From: a virus
Length of the DNA stretch: 50,409 nt
Direction: 5' to 3' (one strand)
IMG/VR virus record: IMGVR_UViG_3300045968_000249
Span: 1 to 50,409 of that record
This document shows, one piece after another, positions 32,422 through 40,483 of the stretch. The notes below the pieces were generated by a model that worked only from the letters and a program-made list of their open reading frames with translations, was not told the origin of the DNA and searched no databases. Numbering within the stretch: the stretch's first letter is position 1; each line of letters begins with the position of its first letter. Both the position numbers and the translations under genes were made by a program.

Positions 32422-33708
32422 CTAGCCTTTACCGCCGTGTAGAATTTTGAGCGCTGTGGTCCTTTTTGTGGTCCCCGTCCGCACGACGCGCGCAGACATC
32501 GCTTCGTCGGCATCGCCGTAGTCTTCGAAGATCAGGCCGCGGCTGCGCAGGTAGCGTTGCGTCATCAACAGCGAGCTATGGTCCAGCAGCCGGCGGATCT
32601 GGTCCAGCGTCTTCCCTTGCTCGAGCAACTGAGAGGCGAACTCCGCGCGGAGGTCATGGAAATGGAGGTCAGGGTCGACCAGGATGGTTTCAGGGCCATC
32701 TTTGCCGGGCCCCACGACCTTCAGGCCGGCCCGCACTAGCGTTGCGTCCCAGCCGCCCCAGACCTGTTTGCCGGTCAGCAATTCCCCGACTTCGTTGCCG
32801 AACAGATACAGCTGTGGCTGTTCCTTCCCTTCGAGGGTCAGGGCGTCGAACCGCCGCCGGAGAATCTTCGCGGCGTGCCGCGTCATCGGCATCACGAACA
32901 GCTTTTTGTTTTTCCAGGCCCTGCCCGGCACTCGGATTATCCCGTAGTGCTTTCCCTCGACCGGCGTCCAATCGATCATCGCGCCGGTCAGCTGGCGCAA
33001 CGTCCCCTGTCGGAACCCCGTCTCGAGCGCCACTTCCACCATGTCGCGCATGAACGGATCGGCCACGCCCAGGATCGCTGCCAGTTCGTCAGCCGAGGGC
33101 CGGCGCGTCCGGTCGTTGTCTTCCGATTGCAGCGGGATTGCATGCTTGCGGCCGATGGGGGAGCGCTCCACGTAGCCATCGGACTCGGCCCACCCGAAGA
33201 CCTGATGCAGCGCGGCGTACCACCGCCTGACGGTCGTCGCACTATTCGGCTCCGGCTGGCCGGTCAATTCGCCAGTCTTTACCTTACTGAGCAACGCCCG
33301 GATGTCTTGGAGCGTGATGCAGCTGACGTGTCGGTCGCCCCATGCATCGACGCACCGCGCGAGCTTGTGTTTCCGGTCCCCGTCCCACGAGCGCAGACCC
33401 ACCATGTCGACATAGCCCGCCTTGTACTGGTTAACGAACTCGCGGAACGGCGTCGCCTTCTTATCGTCGAAGACCACCGGCGGCGGCGTCTTCGGTGGGC
33501 GCACCGTGCCATCTTCAATGGCTTTGCGGTAGGCATCCTCGAGCGCGAGGGCCAGTTTCTTCGACGCGCGCCCGCGGCATTGCTGTTTGAAATGGACCTC
33601 GAGGCTTACGCGATAGCGGACGTGATTGACTTTCAGGACCGACCACCAGGGATGCTCGCAATCATCCCGTTGGCGACCTTTGTGGTCGCACCGCTTGTAG
33701 AGTGCCAT
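32422..33708 (-). CDS. int: Tyrosine-family integrase
   Basis: A 428-residue site-specific recombinase. The N-terminal arm-binding/core-binding region spans about 1-200. Catalytic residues are in order: Arg233 (TGFRQGTLRQL), HDLRAEFAS (His351, Arg354), His377 (LLDHSS) and the nucleophile Tyr386 (TQRYL). The ATG at 33708 was chosen over a start about 18 codons upstream because CGAAAGGGG lies 6 bp before it. It overlaps the excisionase-like gene by 47 bp. The last codons contain two TGTGGTCC arm repeats of attP. It integrates the phage into tRNA-Leu. Confidence 0.95.
   Translation of the reverse strand: MALYKRCDHKGRQRDDCEHPWWSVLKVNHVRYRVSLEVHFKQQCRGRASKKLALALEDAYRKAIEDGTVRPPKTPPPVVFDDKKATPFREFVNQYKAGYVDMVGLRSWDGDRKHKLARCVDAWGDRHVSCITLQDIRALLSKVKTGELTGQPEPNSATTVRRWYAALHQVFGWAESDGYVERSPIGRKHAIPLQSEDNDRTRRPSADELAAILGVADPFMRDMVEVALETGFRQGTLRQLTGAMIDWTPVEGKHYGIIRVPGRAWKNKKLFVMPMTRHAAKILRRRFDALTLEGKEQPQLYLFGNEVGELLTGKQVWGGWDATLVRAGLKVVGPGKDGPETILVDPDLHFHDLRAEFASQLLEQGKTLDQIRRLLDHSSLLMTQRYLRSRGLIFEDYGDADEAMSARVVRTGTTKRTTALKILHGGKG
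32455..32474 (+). repeat. attP right arm: paired TGTGGTCC repeats inside the integrase gene
   Basis: Copies at 32455 and 32467, identical in sequence and 12-bp spacing to the pair at 32211. They lie within the last codons of the integrase, so the arm site constrains the protein's C-terminus (TTKRTT). Confidence 0.6.
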
Positions 33709-33907
33709 TGCCAACCCCTTTCGCGTCGTTGGTTCGTGCGTTGCGCTCCATCCACGCGTCACACCATTCGCGTGTCGTTCTGATGTTGCGCTTTCCGTTT
33801 ACCCTGACGTGTCGCAGCCCACCAACGGCACAGGCAGTATAGAACGAATCGAGGCAGATGCTTAGGTATTCTGCCGCTTCACGTGGTTTCATCCAGGGCG
33901 ACGTCAT
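33662..33907 (-). CDS. Excisionase-like HTH protein
   Basis: An 81-residue product. Residues 6-50 (MKPREAAEYLSICLDSFYTA, then LRHVRVNGKRNIRTTREWCDAW) match the MerR/excisionase-type winged HTH used by phage Xis proteins. It directly precedes and overlaps the integrase gene and starts 4 bp after the upstream stop. An excisionase would bend attachment DNA and direct the integrase to excise. An in-frame ATG at 33892 is an alternative start. Confidence 0.75.
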   Translation of the reverse strand: MTSPWMKPREAAEYLSICLDSFYTACAVGGLRHVRVNGKRNIRTTREWCDAWMERNARTNDAKGVGNGTLQAVRPQRSPTG

Positions 33908-33911
33908 TCGC

Positions 33912-34271
33912 CTAGTCCCACAGTTTGGCCAGCCTCTCATTCAGTTTGTCGAATTTCTCGTTCAATTCCGTGACTCCTGCTTCGATTCGCCCAAGCACGC
34001 CGGGCGAATGGGGGGGATTGGGCAAGGGCAACGGATGTTGCTGTTGCGATGGCGTCGGTTCCGTGGCCGGCTGCTGCTGGTGCATGGCGGCCGCACCAGC
34101 CGGTGACGCTGCGAAGGCTCTAATTTGCGCCTCGTCGTACATGCGAAATATTTTCGTGGCACCGTTTTTCGGCGGTCGCAGATTGGTGAGTTTTCCTTGA
34201 TCCGTCAGGCGAATGATTAATTGTTTTGAGACACCGAGTAATCCGACCACTTGGTCAAGCGTAAGTAGCAT
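33912..34271 (-). CDS. Short form of the HTH protein (internal start)
   Basis: Starts at ATG 34271 in the frame of the longer gene. CGAAAGGGG lies 7-8 bp upstream, the same leader element as seen before the integrase and several other phage genes. The 119-residue product would be the HTH (about 1-55), a Gln/Pro linker and a C-terminal coiled coil, a complete small DNA-binding protein. It may be the main product, or one of two forms. Confidence 0.5.
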   Translation of the reverse strand: MLLTLDQVVGLLGVSKQLIIRLTDQGKLTNLRPPKNGATKIFRMYDEAQIRAFAASPAGAAAMHQQQPATEPTPSQQQHPLPLPNPPHSPGVLGRIEAGVTELNEKFDKLNERLAKLWD

Positions 34272-34910
34272 AGTTGTTCCCCTTTCGTGGTTAGCGTAGC
34301 GCCTTCGCACGCGTCGGAGCGTGACCGACATGACTTGCGACGACGGCAACACCATCGGCATCGGAATTTCTTCTATTTCGCTAGGGGCCCACGCCCACTC
34401 CGGTTTCCACCAAATTGGTTCGGCTGCACCCAATTCAGTAGTCGTGCCCACGAGTAAATCGGGATCCACCCGCTGATAGGGCGTTTCGTCATCGATGTCG
34501 ATGACCCTGCCTTCGCGCACCAGACGGACTCGTGCCCGATGCTCTGCCTCACGCTGTGCGCGCCGCTCTTGCTGGCGCAGGCACCTGAAAAACTTGTCTC
34601 GCCGCGTGACCTCCATCCGGCGTCTGACGATGAGCCAATTGGCGAAAGATTCCCGATGCGCGCGGTCGCGTTTCGCAGCCTCGTCCTCCCGGTACGTATC
34701 ATGGTCATCTAACCACGCTTCGTAACGCGTGAGCGGCCCATGCTCCGGCAGCTGGTTCAGCGCCAGCCACGTCAGATAGACGTCGTAGGATTCATTCGCC
34801 TGCTGTTCGAGCGGATGTGTCGCGAGAAACTCTTGACAGAGGCGACAGGTTTTCGGGAGCGCCCCTTCATAATGGTCCAAATGCATGCGATTACTGATGA
34901 GCGTCATCAT
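33912..34910 (-). CDS. HTH-containing protein with internal in-frame start
   Basis: A 332-residue product starting in an ATGA overlap. Residues 1-213 are charged and helical, with a CRLCQEF pair near the start and a long Arg/Glu-rich helix (about 85-125). Residues 214-332 start at an internal ATG (34271) and contain a MerR-like HTH (LTLDQVVGLLGVSKQLIIRL) followed by a Gln/Pro-rich linker and a final coiled coil. A strong SD precedes the internal ATG, so a 119-residue short form is probably made too. It could be a regulator of the integration module. Confidence 0.65.
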   Translation of the reverse strand: MMTLISNRMHLDHYEGALPKTCRLCQEFLATHPLEQQANESYDVYLTWLALNQLPEHGPLTRYEAWLDDHDTYREDEAAKRDRAHRESFANWLIVRRRMEVTRRDKFFRCLRQQERRAQREAEHRARVRLVREGRVIDIDDETPYQRVDPDLLVGTTTELGAAEPIWWKPEWAWAPSEIEEIPMPMVLPSSQVMSVTLRRVRRRYANHERGTTMLLTLDQVVGLLGVSKQLIIRLTDQGKLTNLRPPKNGATKIFRMYDEAQIRAFAASPAGAAAMHQQQPATEPTPSQQQHPLPLPNPPHSPGVLGRIEAGVTELNEKFDKLNERLAKLWD

Positions 34911-35161
34911 CGCAGCCCCGGCTCCACCCATCGCACGTCCTCAGCGACTTCCTTCATGAACTCCGTAAACTTCCGCTTCGAGGCCAGTGCCCGCCGGCAA
35001 TCGAACAGGCTCCGCGTCGCCTGCCGACCGCCCCACTGGAAATCGATGCTGCCAGGACGCGCGAGCACCGAGCCATCGAACCGCGTCACCCACAAATGCG
35101 TATAGAGCTTGACGACTTCCGTCGTGCTACGACGGTGCAACGACTGGAATGGTTTCGCCAT
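34907..35161 (-). CDS. Hypothetical protein in the replication operon
   Basis: An 84-residue product beginning MAKPFQSLHRR, with a mixed beta/alpha pattern (VVKLYTHLWVTRFDGSVLAR) and a helical KRKFTEFMKEVAEDV near the end. It overlaps the 3' end of the preceding gene by 35 bp and the next start by ATGA. No family is recognised. Its start is uncertain because no strong SD is seen. Confidence 0.6.
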   Translation of the reverse strand: MAKPFQSLHRRSTTEVVKLYTHLWVTRFDGSVLARPGSIDFQWGGRQATRSLFDCRRALASKRKFTEFMKEVAEDVRWVEPGLR

Positions 35162-35315
35162 TGGTCGCCCGCGCCTCGAGCAAGGTATTCCGCCGGCGCA
35201 ACGCGTGGAGCTCTGCTTCGATGTCATCCATGAGCGTTTCGAATTCCTCATCACCGGTGTACCTGCTGCGATAGCTCAGCATCCGGTCCTCAATCGTGAG
35301 TTTCTTACGTGGCAT
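35127..35315 (-). CDS. Small acidic coiled-coil protein
   Basis: A 62-residue product. The ATG has GGAGG 7 bp upstream. It has a basic start (PRKKLTIEDRMLSYRSRY) and an acidic helix with heptad pattern (EEFETLMDDIEAELHALRRR). It overlaps the RusA gene by 11 bp. Function is unknown. Confidence 0.6.
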   Translation of the reverse strand: MPRKKLTIEDRMLSYRSRYTGDEEFETLMDDIEAELHALRRRNTLLEARATNGETIPVVAPS

Positions 35316-35811
35316 GGCGTGACCTCCGAACGACCACCTTGACGTGCGGTGGTCCTTGATAGCCTTCATCCAAGTAGCGTTTGTGGATGCCCGCATCCGT
35401 CACTTGCGCGTCATCCTTGAACAGCACGGCGGTGATGGCATCGGCGACCGCACGCGCTAATTTGTCAAAGTCTGGTTTGACCACCATCGGCGTGCCGCGT
35501 TTTTTCGACTTCGGCCGCGTGAAGTAGAACCAGAACTCAATCTCGACCGGCGTCCCTTCGCCGAGAAAGAACCCGCCGGCATACCGTTGTGCGGCCTGCC
35601 GGATCGACTGTTCCCAAGCGCGCAGATTTTTTTGGTTATCCGGCACAATGACGGCGTGGCCGGCACCCGTCTCGCCTTTCTTCCGTACGACAAAGGCCCG
35701 CGCAGAGCCCTTGGCCGTCGGCTGGCCGTAGACCGTGAAGCTTACGGTATCCGGCTGCGCTGCCTCTGAAACACTGGATTCGTCGAACGGCAGGGACATT
35801 TCGTTACCCAT
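35305..35811 (-). CDS. rusA: RusA-like Holliday junction resolvase
   Basis: A 168-residue product with the RusA pattern: SFTVYGQPTAKGSARAF, then a central VEIEFWFYFTRPKSKKRG and the signature KPDFDKLARAVADAI followed by FKDDAQVTDAG. The Asp residues of KPDFDK and KDD are the metal-binding catalytic set of the family. RusA dimers cut Holliday junctions made during recombination and replication. The start at 35811 reduces the overlap with the upstream gene; 35799 or 35856 are alternatives. Confidence 0.9.
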   Translation of the reverse strand: MGNEMSLPFDESSVSEAAQPDTVSFTVYGQPTAKGSARAFVVRKKGETGAGHAVIVPDNQKNLRAWEQSIRQAAQRYAGGFFLGEGTPVEIEFWFYFTRPKSKKRGTPMVVKPDFDKLARAVADAITAVLFKDDAQVTDAGIHKRYLDEGYQGPPHVKVVVRRSRHAT

Positions 35812-36263
35812 GAGTGGCCGCGCCACACCTGTTGACCGTCTTTCGTTGTCTGGCACAAATGCATCTCACCGCAATGATCCGTGACACGATTCAAGTCTGG
35901 ACGCTGGTCCCATTCCGGATAATGCGGATGACCAGGACACCAGCGTTCCTGCCAGCCGGCGTCCTTACAGTCATTGCAGTGAAACGGGTTCTCCGGATCA
36001 AAGACGGGCGACAGCGCTTCGGTTGCCTCCACCCGCCGCGTGACTTTGAGCGCATCCTGAATATCCGCCGGCTTGGGGAATTGCTTCCCGTGCTTGCGAT
36101 GATGCTCAAAGGCTCGCTCCACGTGGTCGATGTCATAACTCTGCAAATCCTGAAAGAACATCTCCATCCGTTCGGGCGATGCTTTTTTCCCGACAAAGGC
36201 ATCGAACGCGAGCTTTTGTTTTTTCCACAGTTCCGCGAACCGTGGCGCATCAGCGTTTGTCAC
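35742..36263 (-). CDS. Putative helicase loader (G39P-like N-terminus)
   Basis: A 173-residue product. The N-terminal about 75 residues (FAELWKKQKLAFDAFVGKKA, then MEMFFQDLQSYDIDHVERAF and QFPKPADIQD) have the helical layout and the closing proline turn of phage helicase-loader/inhibitor proteins. The C-terminal half has Cys/His pairs (CNDCKDAGW, WCPGHPHY, HCGEMHLC) that may bind zinc. It follows the replication initiator in the operon, where a loader is expected. A GTG at 36263 fits the SD; 36269 is also possible. Confidence 0.55.
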   Translation of the reverse strand: MTNADAPRFAELWKKQKLAFDAFVGKKASPERMEMFFQDLQSYDIDHVERAFEHHRKHGKQFPKPADIQDALKVTRRVEATEALSPVFDPENPFHCNDCKDAGWQERWCPGHPHYPEWDQRPDLNRVTDHCGEMHLCQTTKDGQQVWRGHSWVTKCPCRSTNPVFQRQRSRIP

Positions 36264-36468
36264 CCTCACCTCGAGTAATCAACGGCATCCGTTCCAACGT
36301 CTCGCGATACCGCTGCAAACAGTCAGGACAATCGGCCACGTGCGGCGTGCCCTTCGGCGCAGAGCGCTTGCCCAGGCCGAAGGCAAACCAGGACAATTGG
36401 TTGTACGGGACCGTCTTCCCGCACCACGTATTAAGAATGCTGTCGGTGCGACGCAAATGGATCATCAT
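36250..36468 (-). CDS. Small Cys-containing protein
   Basis: A 71-72 residue product with two adjacent ATG codons and AAGGAG upstream. It has a WCGKTVPYN segment and a CPDCLQRY pair about 30 residues later, a possible zinc site. It overlaps its neighbours by a few bases. No family is recognised; such small proteins are common between replication genes. Confidence 0.6.
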   Translation of the reverse strand: MMIHLRRTDSILNTWCGKTVPYNQLSWFAFGLGKRSAPKGTPHVADCPDCLQRYRETLERMPLITRGEGDKR

Positions 36469-36689
36469 CGGCGTTTGAACTCCTTCGCTTTCGGACACGT
36501 GGCCCAATGCGTGTCTTTCCTGTCGAAGTGCAGGATTTCGCGGCCATCGAGGGTCAGGGTGACGTCGACCGGATTCGCGTCCACATTGATCGGCATCTGC
36601 TTGCCTTTCAGCGTTTCGTAGAAGCGAAACTGGCCGCCGCAGTCGCAGCGAATCACGGTGCCATCGAGAGGTAGCACGCGCACGCTCAT
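36465..36689 (-). CDS. Conserved-type small phage protein with Cys pairs
   Basis: A 74-residue product starting in an ATGA overlap with the initiator gene. It carries RCDCGGQFRFYE, then GKQMPINVDANPVD, and near its end HWATCPKAKEF. This layout (Cys pair, a short KxMPxN/D-P strand, final HxATCPxAxxF) is familiar from small phage proteins annotated as hypothetical. It may bind zinc. Function is unknown. Confidence 0.65.
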   Translation of the reverse strand: MSVRVLPLDGTVIRCDCGGQFRFYETLKGKQMPINVDANPVDVTLTLDGREILHFDRKDTHWATCPKAKEFKRR

Positions 36690-37489
36690 TGCTGTTTGCT
36701 CCGTAACCACTGCTGCACGTCCTGATCGGCGGCGTCCTCGACGTCATCGAGCCAGCGGTGCTCCTCGAGGTAACGGACCGCGCCCGGCACAAACTGGCCA
36801 CTGTTGTCCGTCCACTTGGGCGAGGCGACTTGCAGGGCGAGCTTCGCGACCATCGTCTCGACCAGGGCCGGCGTCGGCGGCGGCTCGAGCTTGCCCCAGG
36901 CGGCATAGATGGCGGCGCGGCCGGTCTTGCGATGCACCGGGTAGCCATCGAGCCACCGGTCGCAGAGGGCCCGCTGGTCCTCTGACAGCATCACGGCCGG
37001 TTCCTCAGCGGTGTAGCGAATTCGCCGGTCGGACGCATCACGGCGGCGCGGTAAGCCAAAGTCTGACGCATAGCGGTCGTAGAAGGCCCCGAGATAGGGA
37101 TTGATGGGACACGTGTGATACCACCGATGCAGTCCGAGCACCCGCTTATCCCCGATGTGCACTTCGCGCGTGCCCCCCGCCAGAAATTGTCGTTCCCACA
37201 TATTCGTCACAAACACCCATTGCGAGCGGACGTCGTAATGCGCGTAGCCGGTATCGTGAAAAAACGCGAGCACCGTTAAGGCCGTGTCTCGAGCGGCGGC
37301 GGCCATCGTCGGCGGAAACACGTCATCGAGCAGCATGGCCAACGGCTGATAGTAGAGGCCGTACTGATTACTCGAGGGCGACTCCGCGAGATAGTGGCCG
37401 ACTAGTTGGAAGAACGGTCCGCGTGTCTTCCATTCTCGGCCGGTATCTCCCGTCCAGATCGTCGGCGCGATGATGCTGTAAGGCCGCAC
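36686..37489 (-). CDS. Replication initiator-like protein
   Basis: A 267-residue product. The N-terminal about 110 residues (APTIWTGDTGREWKTRGPFF, then NQYGLYYQPLAMLLDDV and WVFVTNMWERQ) match the winged-helix domain of phage replication proteins that bind the origin. The C-terminal about 80 residues have the usual closing pattern with GKLEPPPTP and FVPGAVRYLEEHRWLDD. Such proteins are functional analogues of lambda O. It is followed by small Cys-rich proteins and a loader-like gene. The assignment rests on the N- and C-terminal patterns. Confidence 0.72.
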   Translation of the reverse strand: MRPYSIIAPTIWTGDTGREWKTRGPFFQLVGHYLAESPSSNQYGLYYQPLAMLLDDVFPPTMAAAARDTALTVLAFFHDTGYAHYDVRSQWVFVTNMWERQFLAGGTREVHIGDKRVLGLHRWYHTCPINPYLGAFYDRYASDFGLPRRRDASDRRIRYTAEEPAVMLSEDQRALCDRWLDGYPVHRKTGRAAIYAAWGKLEPPPTPALVETMVAKLALQVASPKWTDNSGQFVPGAVRYLEEHRWLDDVEDAADQDVQQWLRSKQQ

Positions 37490-37492
37490 CGG

Positions 37493-38593
37493 TTACCCTT
37501 CTTCACCCGGTTCCCTGCCTTTGGGCTTGTCTGGTTTGCCGAAGTCAATATCATCGGCGGTCAAGGCGGGTTGGTGCGCCCGCGGCACTTCATGCCGCGA
37601 TAACTGTTCCTGTCGCGCCAAGTCACGCGCACTCGGCGTCGGGGGATGCTCCGGCCGCGGATCGTGCAGCGGTTTCACGACCTTTGGGCCCGGCAGTTTC
37701 GCATCGCCTTTCGCCGTCTGTGCCGGCTGCGTCATCTCCTTGGCCAGCTTGCGCGGCGGGCCCTTTTCCAGCTTTTCGGTCAGCTGGTCCAGCGCCGCCG
37801 GCGGTTTCGTGTCGCCCCCACCGACCCCAGGCGTCGCCGCCGTCGTCTCGAGCGCCGGTATCTGCATCACTTCTTCGACCAGTTCATCGATGCCGGCCGT
37901 GGCCCCCTGGCCCACGGCATCGATGCGGTCCTCTCGCGCGAGCACCGCTTGCAGTTCGGTCGATTTCGGGAGCCACTTACTGAGGCGACGCACGCCGGTT
38001 TTTCTGGCCATCATTTCGTAGTCGGTCACCCAGGGCCCATCGTTGGCGGCACGCGAGCGGGCGCGGATCTTGTCGACTTCCTGTCTGGACATCACCTCGA
38101 AGACCGGCACCAGACCATCGCGGTCGACCAGCTTCGCTACCGCGTAGACGTAGACCAGTTCGCCTTTCTCCACCTCCGTTGACGGCTTGTGCACAAGGCG
38201 TTCAGTCAAGCCGAGCTCGTACTCAAAGGTGTCTTTGGCGTAGACCGCGCGGGCGACGACGCTTTTCACATCCGGGGCGCGCATCGCCAAGGTGCAGAGT
38301 CCCTGATAGCCGATGATGAGTTGACAGGTTTTGCCATACGGCACGAGGTAGGCTTGCGCGAGCCCAGGATCGAGCTCGAGGCCATAGGCGGCGGCCTGCA
38401 TCATCGCGCCCATCACCGACTGTGGCGTGCAATCGAGCAACTTCGGTTTCGTCGCAAACAGCGTCAGGGCCGTCCGCGCGAAGCGGATCGGGTCAATGCC
38501 CCGCGGGACGGCCTTTGCGATTTCGCCGGCTTGACGCTGCATCAGGGCGCGCATTTCGACGAGCTTCTGTTTGAGGGGTACCAGTTCGGACAT
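37493..38593 (-). CDS. recT: RecT-family single-strand annealing protein
   Basis: A 366-residue product. The first about 230 residues match RecT: LTLFATKPKLLDCTPQSVMG, AAAYGLELDPGLAQAYLVPY, LIIGYQGLCTLAMR and a late KTGVRRLSKWLPKS. The remaining about 130 residues are Pro/Lys-rich and disordered-looking, longer than usual. RecT anneals complementary strands and works with an exonuclease, here the YqaJ protein. The two are separated by a sugar-modification cassette. The start overlaps a Zn-ribbon gene by 101 bp. Confidence 0.93.
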   Translation of the reverse strand: MSELVPLKQKLVEMRALMQRQAGEIAKAVPRGIDPIRFARTALTLFATKPKLLDCTPQSVMGAMMQAAAYGLELDPGLAQAYLVPYGKTCQLIIGYQGLCTLAMRAPDVKSVVARAVYAKDTFEYELGLTERLVHKPSTEVEKGELVYVYAVAKLVDRDGLVPVFEVMSRQEVDKIRARSRAANDGPWVTDYEMMARKTGVRRLSKWLPKSTELQAVLAREDRIDAVGQGATAGIDELVEEVMQIPALETTAATPGVGGGDTKPPAALDQLTEKLEKGPPRKLAKEMTQPAQTAKGDAKLPGPKVVKPLHDPRPEHPPTPSARDLARQEQLSRHEVPRAHQPALTADDIDFGKPDKPKGREPGEEG

Positions 38594-38693
38594 CTTTCAT
38601 CGCTCCGTTCCACTGCTTGCCGCAGTGCGTGCACCGATCAATGGCCATTGCGTTCCAATGCCCGCACGAGGCGCAGTTCCACTGAATTCCCAT
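38493..38693 (-). CDS. Small double-CxxC zinc-ribbon protein
   Basis: A 66-residue product with CASCGHWNAMAIDRCTHCG (two CxxC pairs, residues 7-25) and a basic, disordered tail. Its ATG overlaps the stop of the upstream membrane gene (TAATG), and its 3' part overlaps the recT start by 101 bp in another frame. It probably binds one zinc ion. Its function is unknown; it may act in translation coupling between the two genes. Confidence 0.6.
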   Translation of the reverse strand: MGIQWNCASCGHWNAMAIDRCTHCGKQWNGAMKDVRTGTPQTEARRNARPDAASSRRNRKGRPAGH

Positions 38694-39535
38694 TACGCCC
38701 CCCGATAGGGATTGCACAGATGCAGCGCCAGCAGCACCGGCCACCATTCGGCGGGAATGGGCGCGGCCAACGCGGCGGGAATGAGCGCCGGCGCAGCCCA
38801 CTGCTGGATGCGCGCCGTATCGGTCGCGATGGCCAGCGGGAGCGTTGCTACCCCGTAGACCACGACCGTCGTCAGCCAATCGCCCAGCAGCGCCAGTGGT
38901 AGCAGCACGCCCCACGGCAGCAGCATCGAATAGGGATTCAGCCATTGGCCGCGCCGTCGCTCGAGACACAACCACGGCGTCTGAATCCACACCGGATCCG
39001 CGGCGGTGGTCGGCCGATGCAGAAAGGCCCGCGCGATGGGGAAGACCAGCAGCCCCACGAGGGGCCACCAGCTGCGCGCGTAGATCGCCGCCCACACCGG
39101 CGCGGATTCGCGCATCGCGCCCAGGAGTAGGAAGCTCACCGCGAAGGCGAGCGGCATCGCGGTTGCGACCCAGGCCAACCCGATCGCGGCGGCCATCGCC
39201 AACGGATCGACTAGGACGGGACAGCGCACCGAGAACCGCGCGCCGCCCGGCAGCGCCAGCAACAGCAGCGAGGCCCGCGCGTCGCCGGTCAGGCCGGCCA
39301 CCAGCACCCCTTGCGCCACGAGCCCGGTCACTGTGGCCACGCGCCACCGCCGATCACTGGTGCCCACCACCCACGGCACCAGCGGGCGATAACAGAAGGG
39401 CGACGGCACCCGGTGCCCGCGACCAAGCGCGAGGTAATACGCACTGTCAGGCGCATGCGTCGGCCGTTCATCCAGCGTGAGCACCATCACGACGAGGCAA
39501 CTCAGGCACGCGGCGAGTAGCAGAGTCATCGTCAT
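38693..39535 (-). CDS. Polytopic membrane protein, putative GT-C-like
   Basis: A 280-residue, very hydrophobic protein with about six to eight membrane spans. A first-loop motif (PDSAYYLALGRGHRV, then CYRPLVPWVVG) resembles the acidic-Tyr loop and YRxLxP element of membrane GT-C glycosyltransferases and related proteins. It is encoded just after an acetyltransferase that it overlaps by 68 bp, and with a GT-A enzyme upstream. It may transfer or export a modified sugar across the membrane. The GT-C label is tentative. Confidence 0.6.
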   Translation of the reverse strand: MTMTLLLAACLSCLVVMVLTLDERPTHAPDSAYYLALGRGHRVPSPFCYRPLVPWVVGTSDRRWRVATVTGLVAQGVLVAGLTGDARASLLLLALPGGARFSVRCPVLVDPLAMAAAIGLAWVATAMPLAFAVSFLLLGAMRESAPVWAAIYARSWWPLVGLLVFPIARAFLHRPTTAADPVWIQTPWLCLERRRGQWLNPYSMLLPWGVLLPLALLGDWLTTVVVYGVATLPLAIATDTARIQQWAAPALIPAALAAPIPAEWWPVLLALHLCNPYRGA

Positions 39536-40085
39536 AACGGAATTCCACGGACATCCGGTCCCCGCAGATTGTGCAGTGGTAAAACATGAAGCCGATCCAG
39601 GCCATCGGATGCCCCTGTCGGCAGACCCACCCGACTTGACGGGCCGGATTCCCCTGCACCAGCGCATGCGACAGCACGTTGTCGGTCACCACCGCGCCGG
39701 CCCCGACCATCGCGTGCATGCCAATGGTGACGCCGCAACGAATCACCGCGCCCGCGCCGATGGAGGCGTAGTCGGTCACGAAGGTTGGGACACGCGCCCA
39801 GCCACTTTCCGGATGGCTGCGTGGATACAGATCGTTGGTGAAGACGACGGACGGACCGACAAAGGCCCCGCGGCAGATTTCCACGCCATCGTAGATGCTC
39901 ACGTTGTTCTGAATCTTGGCCATCTCCCCGATGACGCCTTCGATGTAGCAGTTCTGCCCGATGCTCACATCGGCCCCGATGACGGCCGTTTCGCGGACAT
40001 GCGTGAAATGCCAGATCTTGGAGCCCGTACCGATCTTCGCCCCCCGGTCGATCACACTGGTGGGATGGGCAAAGTAGTCGCTCAC
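39468..40085 (-). CDS. Hexapeptide-repeat sugar N-acetyltransferase (WbpD-like)
   Basis: A 205-residue left-handed beta-helix enzyme. It opens YFAHPTSVIDRGAKIGTGSK, then IWHFTHVRE, SIGQNCYIEGVIGEMAKIQN and VEICRGAFVGPSVVFTNDLY, the layout of acetyl-CoA-dependent WbpD/WlbB-type enzymes that acetylate the amino sugar of O-antigen precursors. Hexapeptide repeats run through about residue 160. The C-terminus has a C-x8+-CTICG-like patch. The GTG start overlaps the upstream stop (GTGA). It would modify a UDP-sugar used in host surface polysaccharide or virion glycosylation. Confidence 0.88.
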   Translation of the reverse strand: MSDYFAHPTSVIDRGAKIGTGSKIWHFTHVRETAVIGADVSIGQNCYIEGVIGEMAKIQNNVSIYDGVEICRGAFVGPSVVFTNDLYPRSHPESGWARVPTFVTDYASIGAGAVIRCGVTIGMHAMVGAGAVVTDNVLSHALVQGNPARQVGWVCRQGHPMAWIGFMFYHCTICGDRMSVEFRYDDDSATRRVPELPRRDGAHAG

Positions 40086-40483
40086 GAATTCGCCTCGGCA
40101 CTGTCATCGAAGTCCAAGTTCTCGAAGGGAAATTGCGTTTGCAATTCGGCGTCGCTCATCCGGCGGTTTTCGATTTCATCGCCGGTGTCATTGCGGACCA
40201 GCACCGCGCGCTTCGCCGTGTAGTCGAAGTAGAGCGTGCATTCGACATCGATGGAGCGCCGCCCACTCGAGATAATCTGCGCGACGCCGTTGCGTTCCGT
40301 CTCGAGCCGCGCAAGGTCGGCTTTCGCTTCCGTCTTCCGCGCCTTCTCCGCTTCTTCGGCGGCATTGATTTCGTTTTGCACGTCGCCCAGGCGGCGGGCC
40401 ATCGCCACCATTTCCGCATCCGTCAGGGTCACCGGCAGCGTGCGCGTGATTGTCTTACTCGCCGTCTTCGCCTCAGTCGTCAT
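40082..40483 (-). CDS. Coiled-coil protein beside the sugar cassette
   Basis: A 133-residue product. Residues about 25-70 form a charged coiled coil (EAEKARKTEAKADLARLETE), followed by a beta region (RRSIDVECTLYFDYTAKRAV) and an acidic tail. Proteins of this build are common between RecT and exonuclease genes in phages. Here the acetyltransferase and membrane genes separate it from recT. Function is unknown. Confidence 0.62.
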   Translation of the reverse strand: MTTEAKTASKTITRTLPVTLTDAEMVAMARRLGDVQNEINAAEEAEKARKTEAKADLARLETERNGVAQIISSGRRSIDVECTLYFDYTAKRAVLVRNDTGDEIENRRMSDAELQTQFPFENLDFDDSAEANS

